Below the pieces are notes generated by a model, which made no database searches, was not told where the DNA came from, and saw nothing but the letters and a program-made list of their open reading frames with translations. A stretch of 37,594 nt of DNA, taken from positions 1 to 37,594 of IMG/VR virus record IMGVR_UViG_3300021961_000260; one strand, written 5' to 3'. Positions 31,176 through 37,594 of the stretch are shown one piece after another; within the stretch, counting starts at the first letter, position 1, and each line of letters opens with the position of its first letter. Source of the stretch: a virus. The translations under genes were made by a program, and so were the position numbers.

Positions 31176-31178
31176 TCA

Positions 31179-31439
31179 TCACCAATTATCGTCGTAATCC
31201 TCATCATCCTCGTATTCTTCCTCTTCTTCGTAATCTTCTTCATCTTCTTGTGAGGCGATATATGCCTTGACAGCATCCATCACTTCACTATCTCTACGAA
31301 ACTCTGCTTTGATATCACTTGCTTCATAATCATTTTGAATGAGAACATCAACAAGTGACTCAGCAGCATCAGGAAGATTTACTTCTTCAATCTCGCTTTT
31401 TAGAGCGCGCCAAACTTCATGAATAACAGTAATACTCAT
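31179..31439 (-). CDS. Small protein with extreme acidic tail, 86 aa
   Basis: Residues 1-62 form a helical domain (WRALKSEIEEVNLPDAAESLVDVLIQNDYEASDIKAEFRRDSEVMDAVKAYI). Residues 63-86 are nearly all Asp/Glu/Tyr (EDEEDYEEEEEYEDDEDYDDNW). The tail resembles a DNA mimic or the acidic arm that binds ssDNA-binding proteins. Located between uvsX and uvsY, with a Shine-Dalgarno (GGAGGAA) formed by the end of uvsX. A modulator of recombination is a natural guess. Confidence 0.8.
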   Translation of the reverse strand: MSITVIHEVWRALKSEIEEVNLPDAAESLVDVLIQNDYEASDIKAEFRRDSEVMDAVKAYIASQEDEEDYEEEEEYEDDEDYDDNW

Positions 31440-31444
31440 CTGTA

Positions 31445-32503
31445 TTATTCCTCCACTACAGGATTTGTATTACTTATCTTTGTTTGACGGTTTTGATATT
31501 CTAACATTACTTTGTCTAGACAACCATCTTCGTTTGATTCCCAACCTTTGCGGAAGAATTTCAATACTTCACCACTATCAGTTGTGTAAGCAAGACGATT
31601 ACCTTCCTTAGTAAGGATGTTTGCCTTCTCAAACAAATCAAGCAAGCCACTGTAAGGATTCATACCAGTCTCATATGGAATCTTGACTTGAACACTTTCA
31701 AAAGGCTTTGCGTAACGTGTTTTCATAACCTTACATGCGCTACGAATGCCACGAACTTCGCTGATCTTGTTGCCTTCATCATCTTCCTTGAGTTTGAGTT
31801 TCTTCATTGCGACAACAATACTTGAAGCATAGATGAAGCCTTGACCACCACTGATCTTGTCATCTGGATCAAACATATCTTGGCTAGCATATGTATGATT
31901 AGTTGCGACAAGTCCAACGTTGTGTGATCCAAACATGTTGACACAATTGCGAACAAGTGAAGTTAGTGCCTTAGGCTTACGACCCATGTCACCCTTCATG
32001 TCACCTGCTTCAAACTGATTGACATCAGTTGGAGTCAACAACATGCCTAGACTATCAATGATAAACAATACCTTAGGCTTATCATCAGCAGGTAAAAGTT
32101 TATAATTTTTCATAAACTCACTAATAGTCTTAGCAACGTCATCAATCATTGCCATATTCAACTTCAATAACTTATCTTCGCTGGTGTCAACACCAAGTGC
32201 TTTCAGCCAATCTTCATCAAGTGCGTTTTCAGTATCAACCAATACAACAAAAATGCCTTGCTGTTGTGCGTGACGAACTAGGTTGCCCGAACAAATATAT
32301 GATTTGCCTGAGCCTGATTCACCTGCAAATACAGTTACCTTGCCTAGTGGGACTCCTTTGTTAAAGTCTCCGCTAATAAGATAATTGAGAGCGTGGTTAC
32401 CGGTACTGATCCAATCAGTAGGATCATTGAAACCAATACTGAGACCTTCAATACTTTTTGTAATATCTTTTCTAAATTTGCTAACATCGAATGGTTTAGC
32501 CAC
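31445..32503 (-). CDS. uvsX: Recombinase UvsX (RecA family)
   Basis: Forms the presynaptic filament for strand invasion and recombination-dependent replication. Walker A GESGSGKS at 61-68, LVDTENALDEDWLKALGVD at 88-106, Walker B VLFIIDSLGML at 145-155, and the mobile-loop region GDMKGDMGRKPKALTSLVRNCVN near 170-190 including the allosteric-switch-like NH TYAS stretch near 205. 352 residues (T4: 391). The start is GTG, preceded by AAGGAGG. Confidence 0.95.
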   Translation of the reverse strand: MAKPFDVSKFRKDITKSIEGLSIGFNDPTDWISTGNHALNYLISGDFNKGVPLGKVTVFAGESGSGKSYICSGNLVRHAQQQGIFVVLVDTENALDEDWLKALGVDTSEDKLLKLNMAMIDDVAKTISEFMKNYKLLPADDKPKVLFIIDSLGMLLTPTDVNQFEAGDMKGDMGRKPKALTSLVRNCVNMFGSHNVGLVATNHTYASQDMFDPDDKISGGQGFIYASSIVVAMKKLKLKEDDEGNKISEVRGIRSACKVMKTRYAKPFESVQVKIPYETGMNPYSGLLDLFEKANILTKEGNRLAYTTDSGEVLKFFRKGWESNEDGCLDKVMLEYQNRQTKISNTNPVVEE

Positions 32504-32512
32504 GTGGCCTCC

Positions 32513-32749
32513 TTATTTAAAAATATTCTTTCTTGCTAGTCTATCATTGAATGGTATTTTGTCAAGCATATCAGGACAACTGTCCGCGATACGATCAATT
32601 TCATAGTCATTTGGATAGTGTCTTAATGCACCGCGGGCACGATCACGGACCATAGACGGCACACGGGGCGTCTTGCCCGGGTCACATAATTCTTCTAACA
32701 ATTTTTTTCCTTGCTTTAGTGCGCGGTATCTTTCGTCTGGTAGTGTCAT
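32513..32749 (-). CDS. Small BPSL0761-like protein, 78 aa
   Basis: MTLPDERYRALKQGKKLLEELCDPGKTPRVPSMVRDRARGALRHYPNDYEIDRIA resembles the small BPSL0761-type proteins (TLPDERxRAL, PRVPxxVRxxAxxLLRHYP) that I know from Betaproteobacteria and some of their phages. No activity is known. It stands between gp32 and uvsX, so its position suggests involvement in DNA metabolism. A weak host hint. Shine-Dalgarno GAGGAAAC. Confidence 0.75.
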   Translation of the reverse strand: MTLPDERYRALKQGKKLLEELCDPGKTPRVPSMVRDRARGALRHYPNDYEIDRIADSCPDMLDKIPFNDRLARKNIFK

Positions 32750-32771
32750 GGTAGTTTCCTCAGTTAGGAGA

Positions 32772-32793
32772 GGGGAGAGTTTTACCTCTCCCC
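32772..32793. other. GC-rich stem-loop after gp32
   Basis: GGGGAGAG / CTCTCCCC (8 bp) with a 6-nt loop just below the gp32 stop. No T-tract follows on the minus strand, so I read it as a partial attenuator or mRNA 3'-end stabiliser that lets gp32 be made in excess over uvsX. Confidence 0.6.
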
Positions 32794-32801
32794 AAACTTT
32801 C

Positions 32802-33791
32802 TTAGCCCTTCTGCTGTCTAGCGCGGATCATCGCTAAAATGTCCTGTGCCTTATCGCTAGAAGTACTCTTAGGAACAACTACGGGTTCACTTTTAGTTTC
32901 GGATTCTTCATCTTCAACAACTGCCTTTTTAGGGGCAACAGTCAATGTTGAAGTTTCAGTTACGTGCGGTGCAACTTGTGCGCTACCACCTGCCGGAGCC
33001 TCAAGTCCATATGGGCGATAGTATGCGCCCCATTTGTCGCTATCATAGGGCTTGCCATCAACACTTGCTTCAAACATTTCTTTGATGACACGCAATTCAG
33101 CCTCACTGGGCTTCTTTGGCAAGAAGTCAGCAAGATTGAATAGACCATGTGCTTCAACAGCAGCCTGCTCTGCTTCAGTTAGTGGGCTTTCTTTACGTGC
33201 CCAATTGCTAGTTGAGTAGTCAGCATAACCGCCCTTACTAGTCTTTTTAACGTTGAAATCTGTACCATTCAAGTAATCAGTTGGAATATTTTCCATTTCA
33301 ACGTCCATTAATGAACTTTTGATGATAGTGAAAATCTGTGGGCTAATGACAAATCTACGAATCGGGTTTGCAGGAGTCACATCATTGCCGATCGGATTCT
33401 GACGAACAAAACCTTGGAACAAATAACTGCGCTTCTTCCAGTATTTGTTAGCCATATCTTTGAGAGTGTCATCCTTGTACCATGGGCGAACTTCTGCCAA
33501 TATTGGACAGTTATCACCATACATTTCTACGCATGGAACTTGAACGATGACTTGCTTCATGTTTGGATCACCTTTGACGCCGTTGAAAGGCAACTTGATG
33601 ATCTGACGTTCTACCCAAAAGAATGTATTCTTTGAATCTGCGTCTGGAAGAAAACGAATAGTGGCAGTAGTGCCTTCTTCCATATTCCAGTGTGGATAGA
33701 TTGCGTTATCTGATTGGGTACGTTGACCCTGATTTGATTTCTTACTTTCTTGTGCCGCGAGACGGGCACGGATATCTGCTAGACTTGCCAT
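32802..33791 (-). CDS. 32: Single-stranded DNA-binding protein, gp32
   Basis: Coats single-stranded DNA during replication and recombination. N-terminal ADIRARLAAQESKKSN corresponds to the cooperative LAST-containing B domain. The OB-fold core spans about 30-240 (YPHWNMEEGTTATIRFLPD, FFWVERQIIKLPF, KKRSYLFQGFVRQNP, RRFVISPQIFTIIKSSL), and an acidic, Ser/Val/Pro-rich arm covers 255-315. Only two Cys lie in the zinc-loop region (Cys87, Cys95), versus the His-Cys3 set of T4, so zinc binding may be lost. The C-terminus (DILAMIRARQQ) echoes the N-terminus. It heads the recombination operon, with an elaborate leader (33792-33906). Confidence 0.93.
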   Translation of the reverse strand: MASLADIRARLAAQESKKSNQGQRTQSDNAIYPHWNMEEGTTATIRFLPDADSKNTFFWVERQIIKLPFNGVKGDPNMKQVIVQVPCVEMYGDNCPILAEVRPWYKDDTLKDMANKYWKKRSYLFQGFVRQNPIGNDVTPANPIRRFVISPQIFTIIKSSLMDVEMENIPTDYLNGTDFNVKKTSKGGYADYSTSNWARKESPLTEAEQAAVEAHGLFNLADFLPKKPSEAELRVIKEMFEASVDGKPYDSDKWGAYYRPYGLEAPAGGSAQVAPHVTETSTLTVAPKKAVVEDEESETKSEPVVVPKSTSSDKAQDILAMIRARQQKG

Positions 33792-33802
33792 ATATAATCT
33801 CC

Positions 33803-33846
33803 TATGTTGTAAATGCCTATGTTGAGCCTAAATGTGTTTTATGTTG
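33803..33846 (-). repeat. Three CAACATA repeats in the gp32 leader
   Basis: CAACATA occurs at 33803-33809, 33818-33824 and 33840-33846 (the last two as CTCAACATA), unstructured and A/T-rich, between the hairpin and the Shine-Dalgarno AGGAG. This arrangement is like the T4 gp32 translational operator. Confidence 0.7.
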
Positions 33847-33865
33847 AGTTGTCTAGGAGACAACT
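33847..33865. other. gp32 leader hairpin, 8 bp
   Basis: AGTTGTCT / AGACAACT with a 3-nt loop, immediately after the predicted start of the gp32 transcript. May nucleate gp32 binding to its own mRNA, as the T4 pseudoknot does. Confidence 0.72.
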
Positions 33866-33874
33866 AACATACTA

Positions 33875-33906
33875 TGACATTCTACACGAATGTCACAATA
33901 TGTCAA
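33875..33906 (-). promoter_or_regulatory. gp32 promoter with palindromic -10 region
   Basis: -35 TTGACA (33901-33906), 16-nt spacer, -10 TAGAAT (33879-33884). A perfect 8-bp inverted repeat TGACATTC / GAATGTCA (33875-33895, 5-nt centre) covers the -10 and part of the spacer; consistent with an operator. Confidence 0.75.
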
Positions 33907-33954
33907 TATACTTATACCTATATTGGGAGAATAAAATTATTATATTTTGCGTTT

Positions 33955-34812
33955 TTAGAAAGTGATTGACCCAGAACCAGTGAATTGATAAATTCTGTAG
34001 CCACCTGTATTTGTATATGTTGGACTACCTGTAGTGGCTGATGCTTCTGCAAATGAATCTGGATATCGCAATATCATCACTCCGCTACCGCCGGAGCCTC
34101 CGGGCGTGCCACCTAATCCAGCGCCACCACCGCCGCCGCCGGTATTAGTAGTACCGTTGCTTCCATTACCACCTAATCCGCCATTGCCACCGCCGCCATT
34201 GCCGCCATTTCCTGCCACTCCCGATGCTTTACCGCCGCCGCCGCCGCCGGCGTAATATGTGCTGACACCGCTAATATCTGATTGTACCCCTACACCACCA
34301 TTGCCGGCTGCCGGAGGATTTATAGCAACTGCTCCACCTGCGCCGCCGGCGCCGCCACCGCCGCCGCCCACTGCTGTACCGCTGCCATATCCTTGGCCAC
34401 CATAATATCCTTCAGAAGGAGTATAACCACCTTGGTTACCTGAATAGTTACCAGGCCATCCAGGAATTCTACCACCACCACCGCTACCGCCGGCGCCACC
34501 TGACGGTGATTCTGAATCAAGTCCGCCACCTATACCTCCGCCTGTAGCTGATTGTGATAAAAAGGAACTATTAGAACCTTTTGCTTGCGCACCTGCACCC
34601 GCACCGATTGTGACTGTATATGTGACCCCAGTACTTATAGATTGAGATGAGAATGACCTATAGCCACCTGCACCACCACCACCATTGATTCCATTGCCGC
34701 CACCGCCACCGCCAGCAACTAAAATAAAATCTATAGACGAAGGAGGTGTTGTAGCAGGCGATTGTATCACAAATCCGCCACCGCTAAATGTTACACCTGA
34801 AAATATTGGCAT
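33955..34812 (-). CDS. Glycine-rich fibre or adhesin protein
   Basis: 285 residues. After VDFILVAGGGGGG (residue 28 onward) come long Gly runs broken by Asn, Ser and Ala (residues 35-245), ending in YRIYQFTGSGSITF. Such polyglycine-II-type domains form receptor-binding tips in T4-like adhesins (for example S16 gp38) and similar phage and bacterial surface proteins. The coding strand is GC-rich here because of GGN codons, forming a low-complexity region that may recombine. Its start is 2 nt below the previous stop, with GGGAGAA as Shine-Dalgarno. Confidence 0.82.
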   Translation of the reverse strand: MPIFSGVTFSGGGFVIQSPATTPPSSIDFILVAGGGGGGNGINGGGGAGGYRSFSSQSISTGVTYTVTIGAGAGAQAKGSNSSFLSQSATGGGIGGGLDSESPSGGAGGSGGGGRIPGWPGNYSGNQGGYTPSEGYYGGQGYGSGTAVGGGGGGAGGAGGAVAINPPAAGNGGVGVQSDISGVSTYYAGGGGGGKASGVAGNGGNGGGGNGGLGGNGSNGTTNTGGGGGGAGLGGTPGGSGGSGVMILRYPDSFAEASATTGSPTYTNTGGYRIYQFTGSGSITF

Positions 34813-34814
34813 TT

Positions 34815-35186
34815 TTATTCTCCCGTTACTGCGGGTACTTCTACCCAGTTAAGTGTTGACTCATCCCAACTATATGCTTTACCATCATCAGGCATTGCTA
34901 CTGGGGCTATCCACTGACATGTTGATTCATCAAGTACCCAACTGTTATGTGGTTTCTCTGGTATAAAAGCATCACGACCACTGTCATATGTATAGCCTAT
35001 ACCAGCAAAATGCTTTCTCATGTTACTATTATAACTTGTTTGCTTCCAAACACCCCCAAACAAACTCTGACAAAAAGCGACACCTTTTGCCTCATTTTCT
35101 ACGCCATTATCAAGTAATTCATTATTGTGAACTACTATAACTTCTGTAACAATATTGTTACTATCTAATTTTGCAAAATGTGCCAT
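34815..35186 (-). CDS. Conserved tail-fibre-associated protein, 123 aa
   Basis: The sequence (MAHFAKLDSNNIVTEVIVVHNNELLDNG, FCQSLFGGVWKQTSYN, HFAGIGYTYD..RDAFIPEKP, SWVLDESTCQWIAPV, SWDESTLNWVEV) matches a protein I know from many T4-like cyanophages and other aquatic phages, of unknown exact role, encoded near tail fibres. The repeated W.L.E.TC.W / SWDE.TLNW units are typical of this family. Translated with the glycine-rich protein after it. GTAAATA lies 3 nt upstream, but it coincides with the previous stop region. Confidence 0.82.
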   Translation of the reverse strand: MAHFAKLDSNNIVTEVIVVHNNELLDNGVENEAKGVAFCQSLFGGVWKQTSYNSNMRKHFAGIGYTYDSGRDAFIPEKPHNSWVLDESTCQWIAPVAMPDDGKAYSWDESTLNWVEVPAVTGE

Positions 35187-35188
35187 AC

Positions 35189-37534
35189 CTATTTACCTGC
35201 TAATTTTGTGATACGATCTAATAACATAGTATCAGTATCAATATTTATACTCTCACTGGCTCCTACAAGTTTACCGCGTAGGTTCTTTTCGTTCTTGCCT
35301 ACAGGTTCAGTTGGGCCTAATTGTCCTACACGTTTTTGGTTAGCATCAAGACCTTCTTCAACATCTTCTTCAAATCCTTTATTTCCATGTATGAACTTGT
35401 GAACTTTTTTCTTGATTTCTGCTTTTGTAGCACCGGGATAATAATAGCGAAATGCTTCATCTAAATCTTCTTCCGAATCTTCTTCTTCATTAAACTTATC
35501 TTTTAGCCAAGCACCCGCATTTTTAATTCTACCAACTACGGGTTGATCATTGTAATTATAACCATATTTGCTATATCCTTGATCAGTCATTTGTTTATCT
35601 AAACCCGCTTGGTATTGCTTATAGTTTGCTTTTGCCTGCTTATCAGTAATTGCTAAATTTCTATCAACTTCTGCCTTTCCAGCATCATCTAGTGAGTCAT
35701 AATCTTGTTGAAACTTTTCTGGATTTTGTGTTTTTTCTTTTCTAAGTTGTCCAGGCATGTCTCTGTATAAAGCCTTACCTGCAGTCCTGCCTACTTGACT
35801 CATACTAGGTTGCATGGAATCTATACCATGAGCCATGCCTTTACTAAAACTATATGTACCGTCTTTGTTTTGTGCTGGTTTCATTAATTTTTCAGCATCC
35901 TTGTTGCCTTGTAATGCGCTTTTATCAAAATTAATGTCATTTGGCATTGGATTTTTTTTCATGTAGGCTGTTTGTTGAGCCATATTCATTTTACTGAATT
36001 TTTCATCATCAAAATCTTCAGCTTCAGATACATCATCTGTTTTATCACGCGCTGCTTGTTCTGCACGTTTACGATCTTGCTTTACAAATTTTACGCTTAC
36101 GCCTAAGTAGTCAGCCAAATCTTCATCTGACATTTTATCTATAGGAGCATCACCTGCGCCTTCATCTAAATCAAATGCTTTTAGATTTTTTTTTTCGGTA
36201 TTTTGATTATGCTTTAATGTCATTGCTCCGGGTGCTTCACTTACTATATTAAGTTTACCCATTAATATTTGAGCAACATCATCACTATTAACTTGATATC
36301 CTTCGTCTGTCATTAGGTCTTCGTATTCATCAATAATCGCATAGATATCATTGCTGTTTAAATTTTTCTCACCTTTTAAACTTTGAAAAATAACATCTGC
36401 TACTTCATTGCTATCAGCCATTTTAGTTTGCATTTGTTCTTCATTAATGTCTACATCTTCTGCACCACCTTGACCTGCAGTGCCTGATGTATCCCCATCA
36501 ACTTCTTCACTGGCTTCGCCACCGTCGCCACCTTCAACTAAACTTTGTGCCCATTCATCTAATTCTTTAACTTCATTCATTTCTGTTAGATTTTTTGATA
36601 AACGGCTAAGAATTGGCAATACACTTTCAATTCTTGGGTCTAATGTTTCTCTTACAAATAACTCATTCAATGAATTTTCATCTGATTCTTCGTTTAATAC
36701 AGGAGTATAACTTTCAAAATATTTTACATAACCTTTATGTGTAGTCATTTTAGATAATGTCTCACGTAGGTTATTATAGTGATTAATCCCTTCATTGACT
36801 AAACGCTGCGCTGATTCATTGAACTGATCGTTCTTAGTAGCACGAACGAAACCAGCCATCTTTGTATATTCTTCAACTAATGTTGTGATATGTTTTGCCT
36901 TATCATCATAAGGTGTGCCGCCTTCTGCGACATGGCGTGCAAATACTCTTGCTAATCCTGGACGTGTCGTTGGCAATAAGAAGCGTTCACCGTTAGTATT
37001 TTCTACGAAAATTTTGGCGATATTACGAAAGCGTTGTTCACCTTCTTCTAGTTGGCGAGTATGTTGTAATATAATTTTTACACTAGGAACGTTATCACTG
37101 TAAGAACTCTTTTTGCCTAAAGGATAATAACCTTCTTCTAGTTTTTCTTTCTCTTTCATAATAGACCTCTTTTTCATATCGTGTACTAATTGACCTTTTT
37201 TAGTTTTAAGTTCAAAACCTGCATTTTTGTCACGGCGCCAGCTTCTTAATAATGCTAAGAAATTATCAAATTCTGGGCTTTTCATTAAATCAGGATTAAT
37301 CCATAACACTATATTTTTCTTATCTTCAGCACGTTGTTTCTTTAACTCTACTCCTACCCATGCTTGTCCTGCTGATATACCATTTTGATCTGTAAGTTCA
37401 AAACGTATAACATCGCTATCTTCTGGATTAGGGGTTTCTTTTCCTTTGCTGTCTAGACCTATAGGATTATACCCTTTACTTTCAAGGGCGTCAAAAAGGT
37501 CAGACTTTAATGCTTCTAAACTGGGTAGTGCCAT
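35189..37534 (-). CDS. Large hypothetical protein, 781 aa, charged and partly disordered
   Basis: Not recognised. N-terminal 110 residues look like a folded domain (LPSLEALKSDLFDALESKGYNP, FELTDQNGISAGQAWVGVELKKQ, IVLWINPDLMKSPEFDNFLALLRSWRRD). Residues 110-330 are helical; 330-480 are acidic and disordered (EGGDGGEASEEVDGD, EEQMQTKMADSNEVAD). Residues 500-640 hold repeated Asp/Lys/Gln-rich helices, and the last 100 carry EEEDSEEDLDEAF. A late box (37540-37546) stands 5 nt before the ATG. Size and composition would suit a head-packaged or internal protein, or a prohead core component; no protease motif seen. Confidence 0.82.
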   Translation of the reverse strand: MALPSLEALKSDLFDALESKGYNPIGLDSKGKETPNPEDSDVIRFELTDQNGISAGQAWVGVELKKQRAEDKKNIVLWINPDLMKSPEFDNFLALLRSWRRDKNAGFELKTKKGQLVHDMKKRSIMKEKEKLEEGYYPLGKKSSYSDNVPSVKIILQHTRQLEEGEQRFRNIAKIFVENTNGERFLLPTTRPGLARVFARHVAEGGTPYDDKAKHITTLVEEYTKMAGFVRATKNDQFNESAQRLVNEGINHYNNLRETLSKMTTHKGYVKYFESYTPVLNEESDENSLNELFVRETLDPRIESVLPILSRLSKNLTEMNEVKELDEWAQSLVEGGDGGEASEEVDGDTSGTAGQGGAEDVDINEEQMQTKMADSNEVADVIFQSLKGEKNLNSNDIYAIIDEYEDLMTDEGYQVNSDDVAQILMGKLNIVSEAPGAMTLKHNQNTEKKNLKAFDLDEGAGDAPIDKMSDEDLADYLGVSVKFVKQDRKRAEQAARDKTDDVSEAEDFDDEKFSKMNMAQQTAYMKKNPMPNDINFDKSALQGNKDAEKLMKPAQNKDGTYSFSKGMAHGIDSMQPSMSQVGRTAGKALYRDMPGQLRKEKTQNPEKFQQDYDSLDDAGKAEVDRNLAITDKQAKANYKQYQAGLDKQMTDQGYSKYGYNYNDQPVVGRIKNAGAWLKDKFNEEEDSEEDLDEAFRYYYPGATKAEIKKKVHKFIHGNKGFEEDVEEGLDANQKRVGQLGPTEPVGKNEKNLRGKLVGASESINIDTDTMLLDRITKLAGK

Positions 37535-37539
37535 AGTAA

Positions 37540-37546
37540 TATTTAG
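37540..37546 (-). promoter_or_regulatory. T4-type late promoter box CTAAATA, 5 nt from ATG
   Basis: CTAAATA followed by TTACT and ATG at 37534. It contains the stop codon of the putative upstream gene. Confidence 0.62.
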
Positions 37547-37594
37547 TCCAAAAGACCTAACTTAAAACAGCAAAAAATGGTAGTGGCTGTATCA
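37543..37594 (-). CDS. Possible C-terminal end of an upstream gene
   Basis: A frame open from the right edge ends at TAA (37543-37545), encoding ...DTATTIFCCFKLGLLD. Only about 16 codons are visible, so this may be chance; the short distance to the next ATG suits the compact arrangement elsewhere. Confidence 0.3.
   Translation of the reverse strand, partial: DTATTIFCCFKLGLLD

Noticed and set aside
32772-32793. Stem-loop after gp32 as a true terminator
   Set aside because: No T-tract on the minus strand and the genes downstream have no promoter I can find, so read-through is needed.
34034-34255. Plus-strand proline-rich reading frame
   Set aside because: It is the complement of the Gly-rich repeats of the fibre gene; no promoter or Shine-Dalgarno.
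35190-35196. GTAAATA as a late promoter for the 123-residue gene
   Set aside because: It coincides with the GK-stop codons of the preceding gene and is 3 nt from ATG; kept only as a weak member of the leaderless series.
1-37594. tRNA genes, CRISPR arrays, insertion sequences, integrase or attachment sites
   Set aside because: No cloverleaf-like sequence, regular direct-repeat array, transposase or integrase motif was noticed; short tRNAs cannot be fully excluded by eye.

Overview
The window is a compact, AT-rich piece of a T4-like (Straboviridae/Kyanoviridae-type) myovirus genome. Recognisable T4-type proteins are a gp14-like neck protein, a gp15 tail-sheath stabiliser, gp41 helicase, gp61 primase, UvsW, UvsX, a UvsY-like protein, gp32, a DexA-like exonuclease and probably gp62. 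The accessory genes are typical of aquatic T4-like phages: an A-type Fe-S carrier (HesB/IscA), peptide deformylase, a Nudix hydrolase, three 2OG-Fe(II) oxygenases and a glycine-rich fibre protein. The host is unknown. The sigma70-type promoters fit a proteobacterium, and one small protein (32513-32749) resembles a family I associate with Betaproteobacteria; this is weak evidence.

Layout. 1-1434 (minus) is an early-looking cluster of unknown genes behind a strong sigma70 promoter. 1531-5060 (plus) holds gp14-like, gp15 and Nudix, closed by a bidirectional terminator. 5107-8188 (minus) holds a holin-like protein and three structural/fibre genes with late promoters. 8232-9241 holds a PD-(D/E)XK nuclease and hesB. 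9284-13972 (minus) holds structural or unknown genes, including one protein with a KxDG nucleotidyltransferase-like motif. 14004-16362 is helicase plus primase. 16616-17416 is a structural gene. 17449-19067 is a DNA methyltransferase overlapping a PD-(D/E)XK-like protein, a possible restriction-modification pair. 19138-20289 (plus) is an unknown gene plus a 2OG oxygenase. 20290-25211 is a tight ten-gene minus operon (deformylase, a miniature DnaE-like protein, exonuclease, PhyH-like oxygenase, zinc-finger protein, gp62-like and small unknowns). 25236-27676 is uvsW plus a partner. 27727-28377 is a third 2OG oxygenase. 28459-30385 is an early module with an AAA+ ATPase and small proteins. 30463-33791 is the recombination operon (gp32, small protein, uvsX, small acidic protein, uvsY-like, small protein). 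33955-37534 is late/structural again. No gap exceeds 300 bases, and I saw no tRNA, CRISPR array or insertion sequence.

Expression shows the clearest unexplained pattern. Many genes lack a Shine-Dalgarno sequence and instead have their promoter almost touching the start codon. T4-late boxes (NTAAATA) end 5 nt (range 3-7) before ATG, and sigma70 -10 boxes end exactly 6 nt before ATG/GTG at five genes, which predicts leaderless mRNAs. A second class (1434, 29487, 29982) has a shared TTGACCTAG-type promoter and a normal leader with a Shine-Dalgarno. Other points worth checking are the methyltransferase/nuclease pair, the 192-residue protein that keeps the DnaE palm landmarks in order, the KxDG protein, and the palindromic promoter and leader of gp32.
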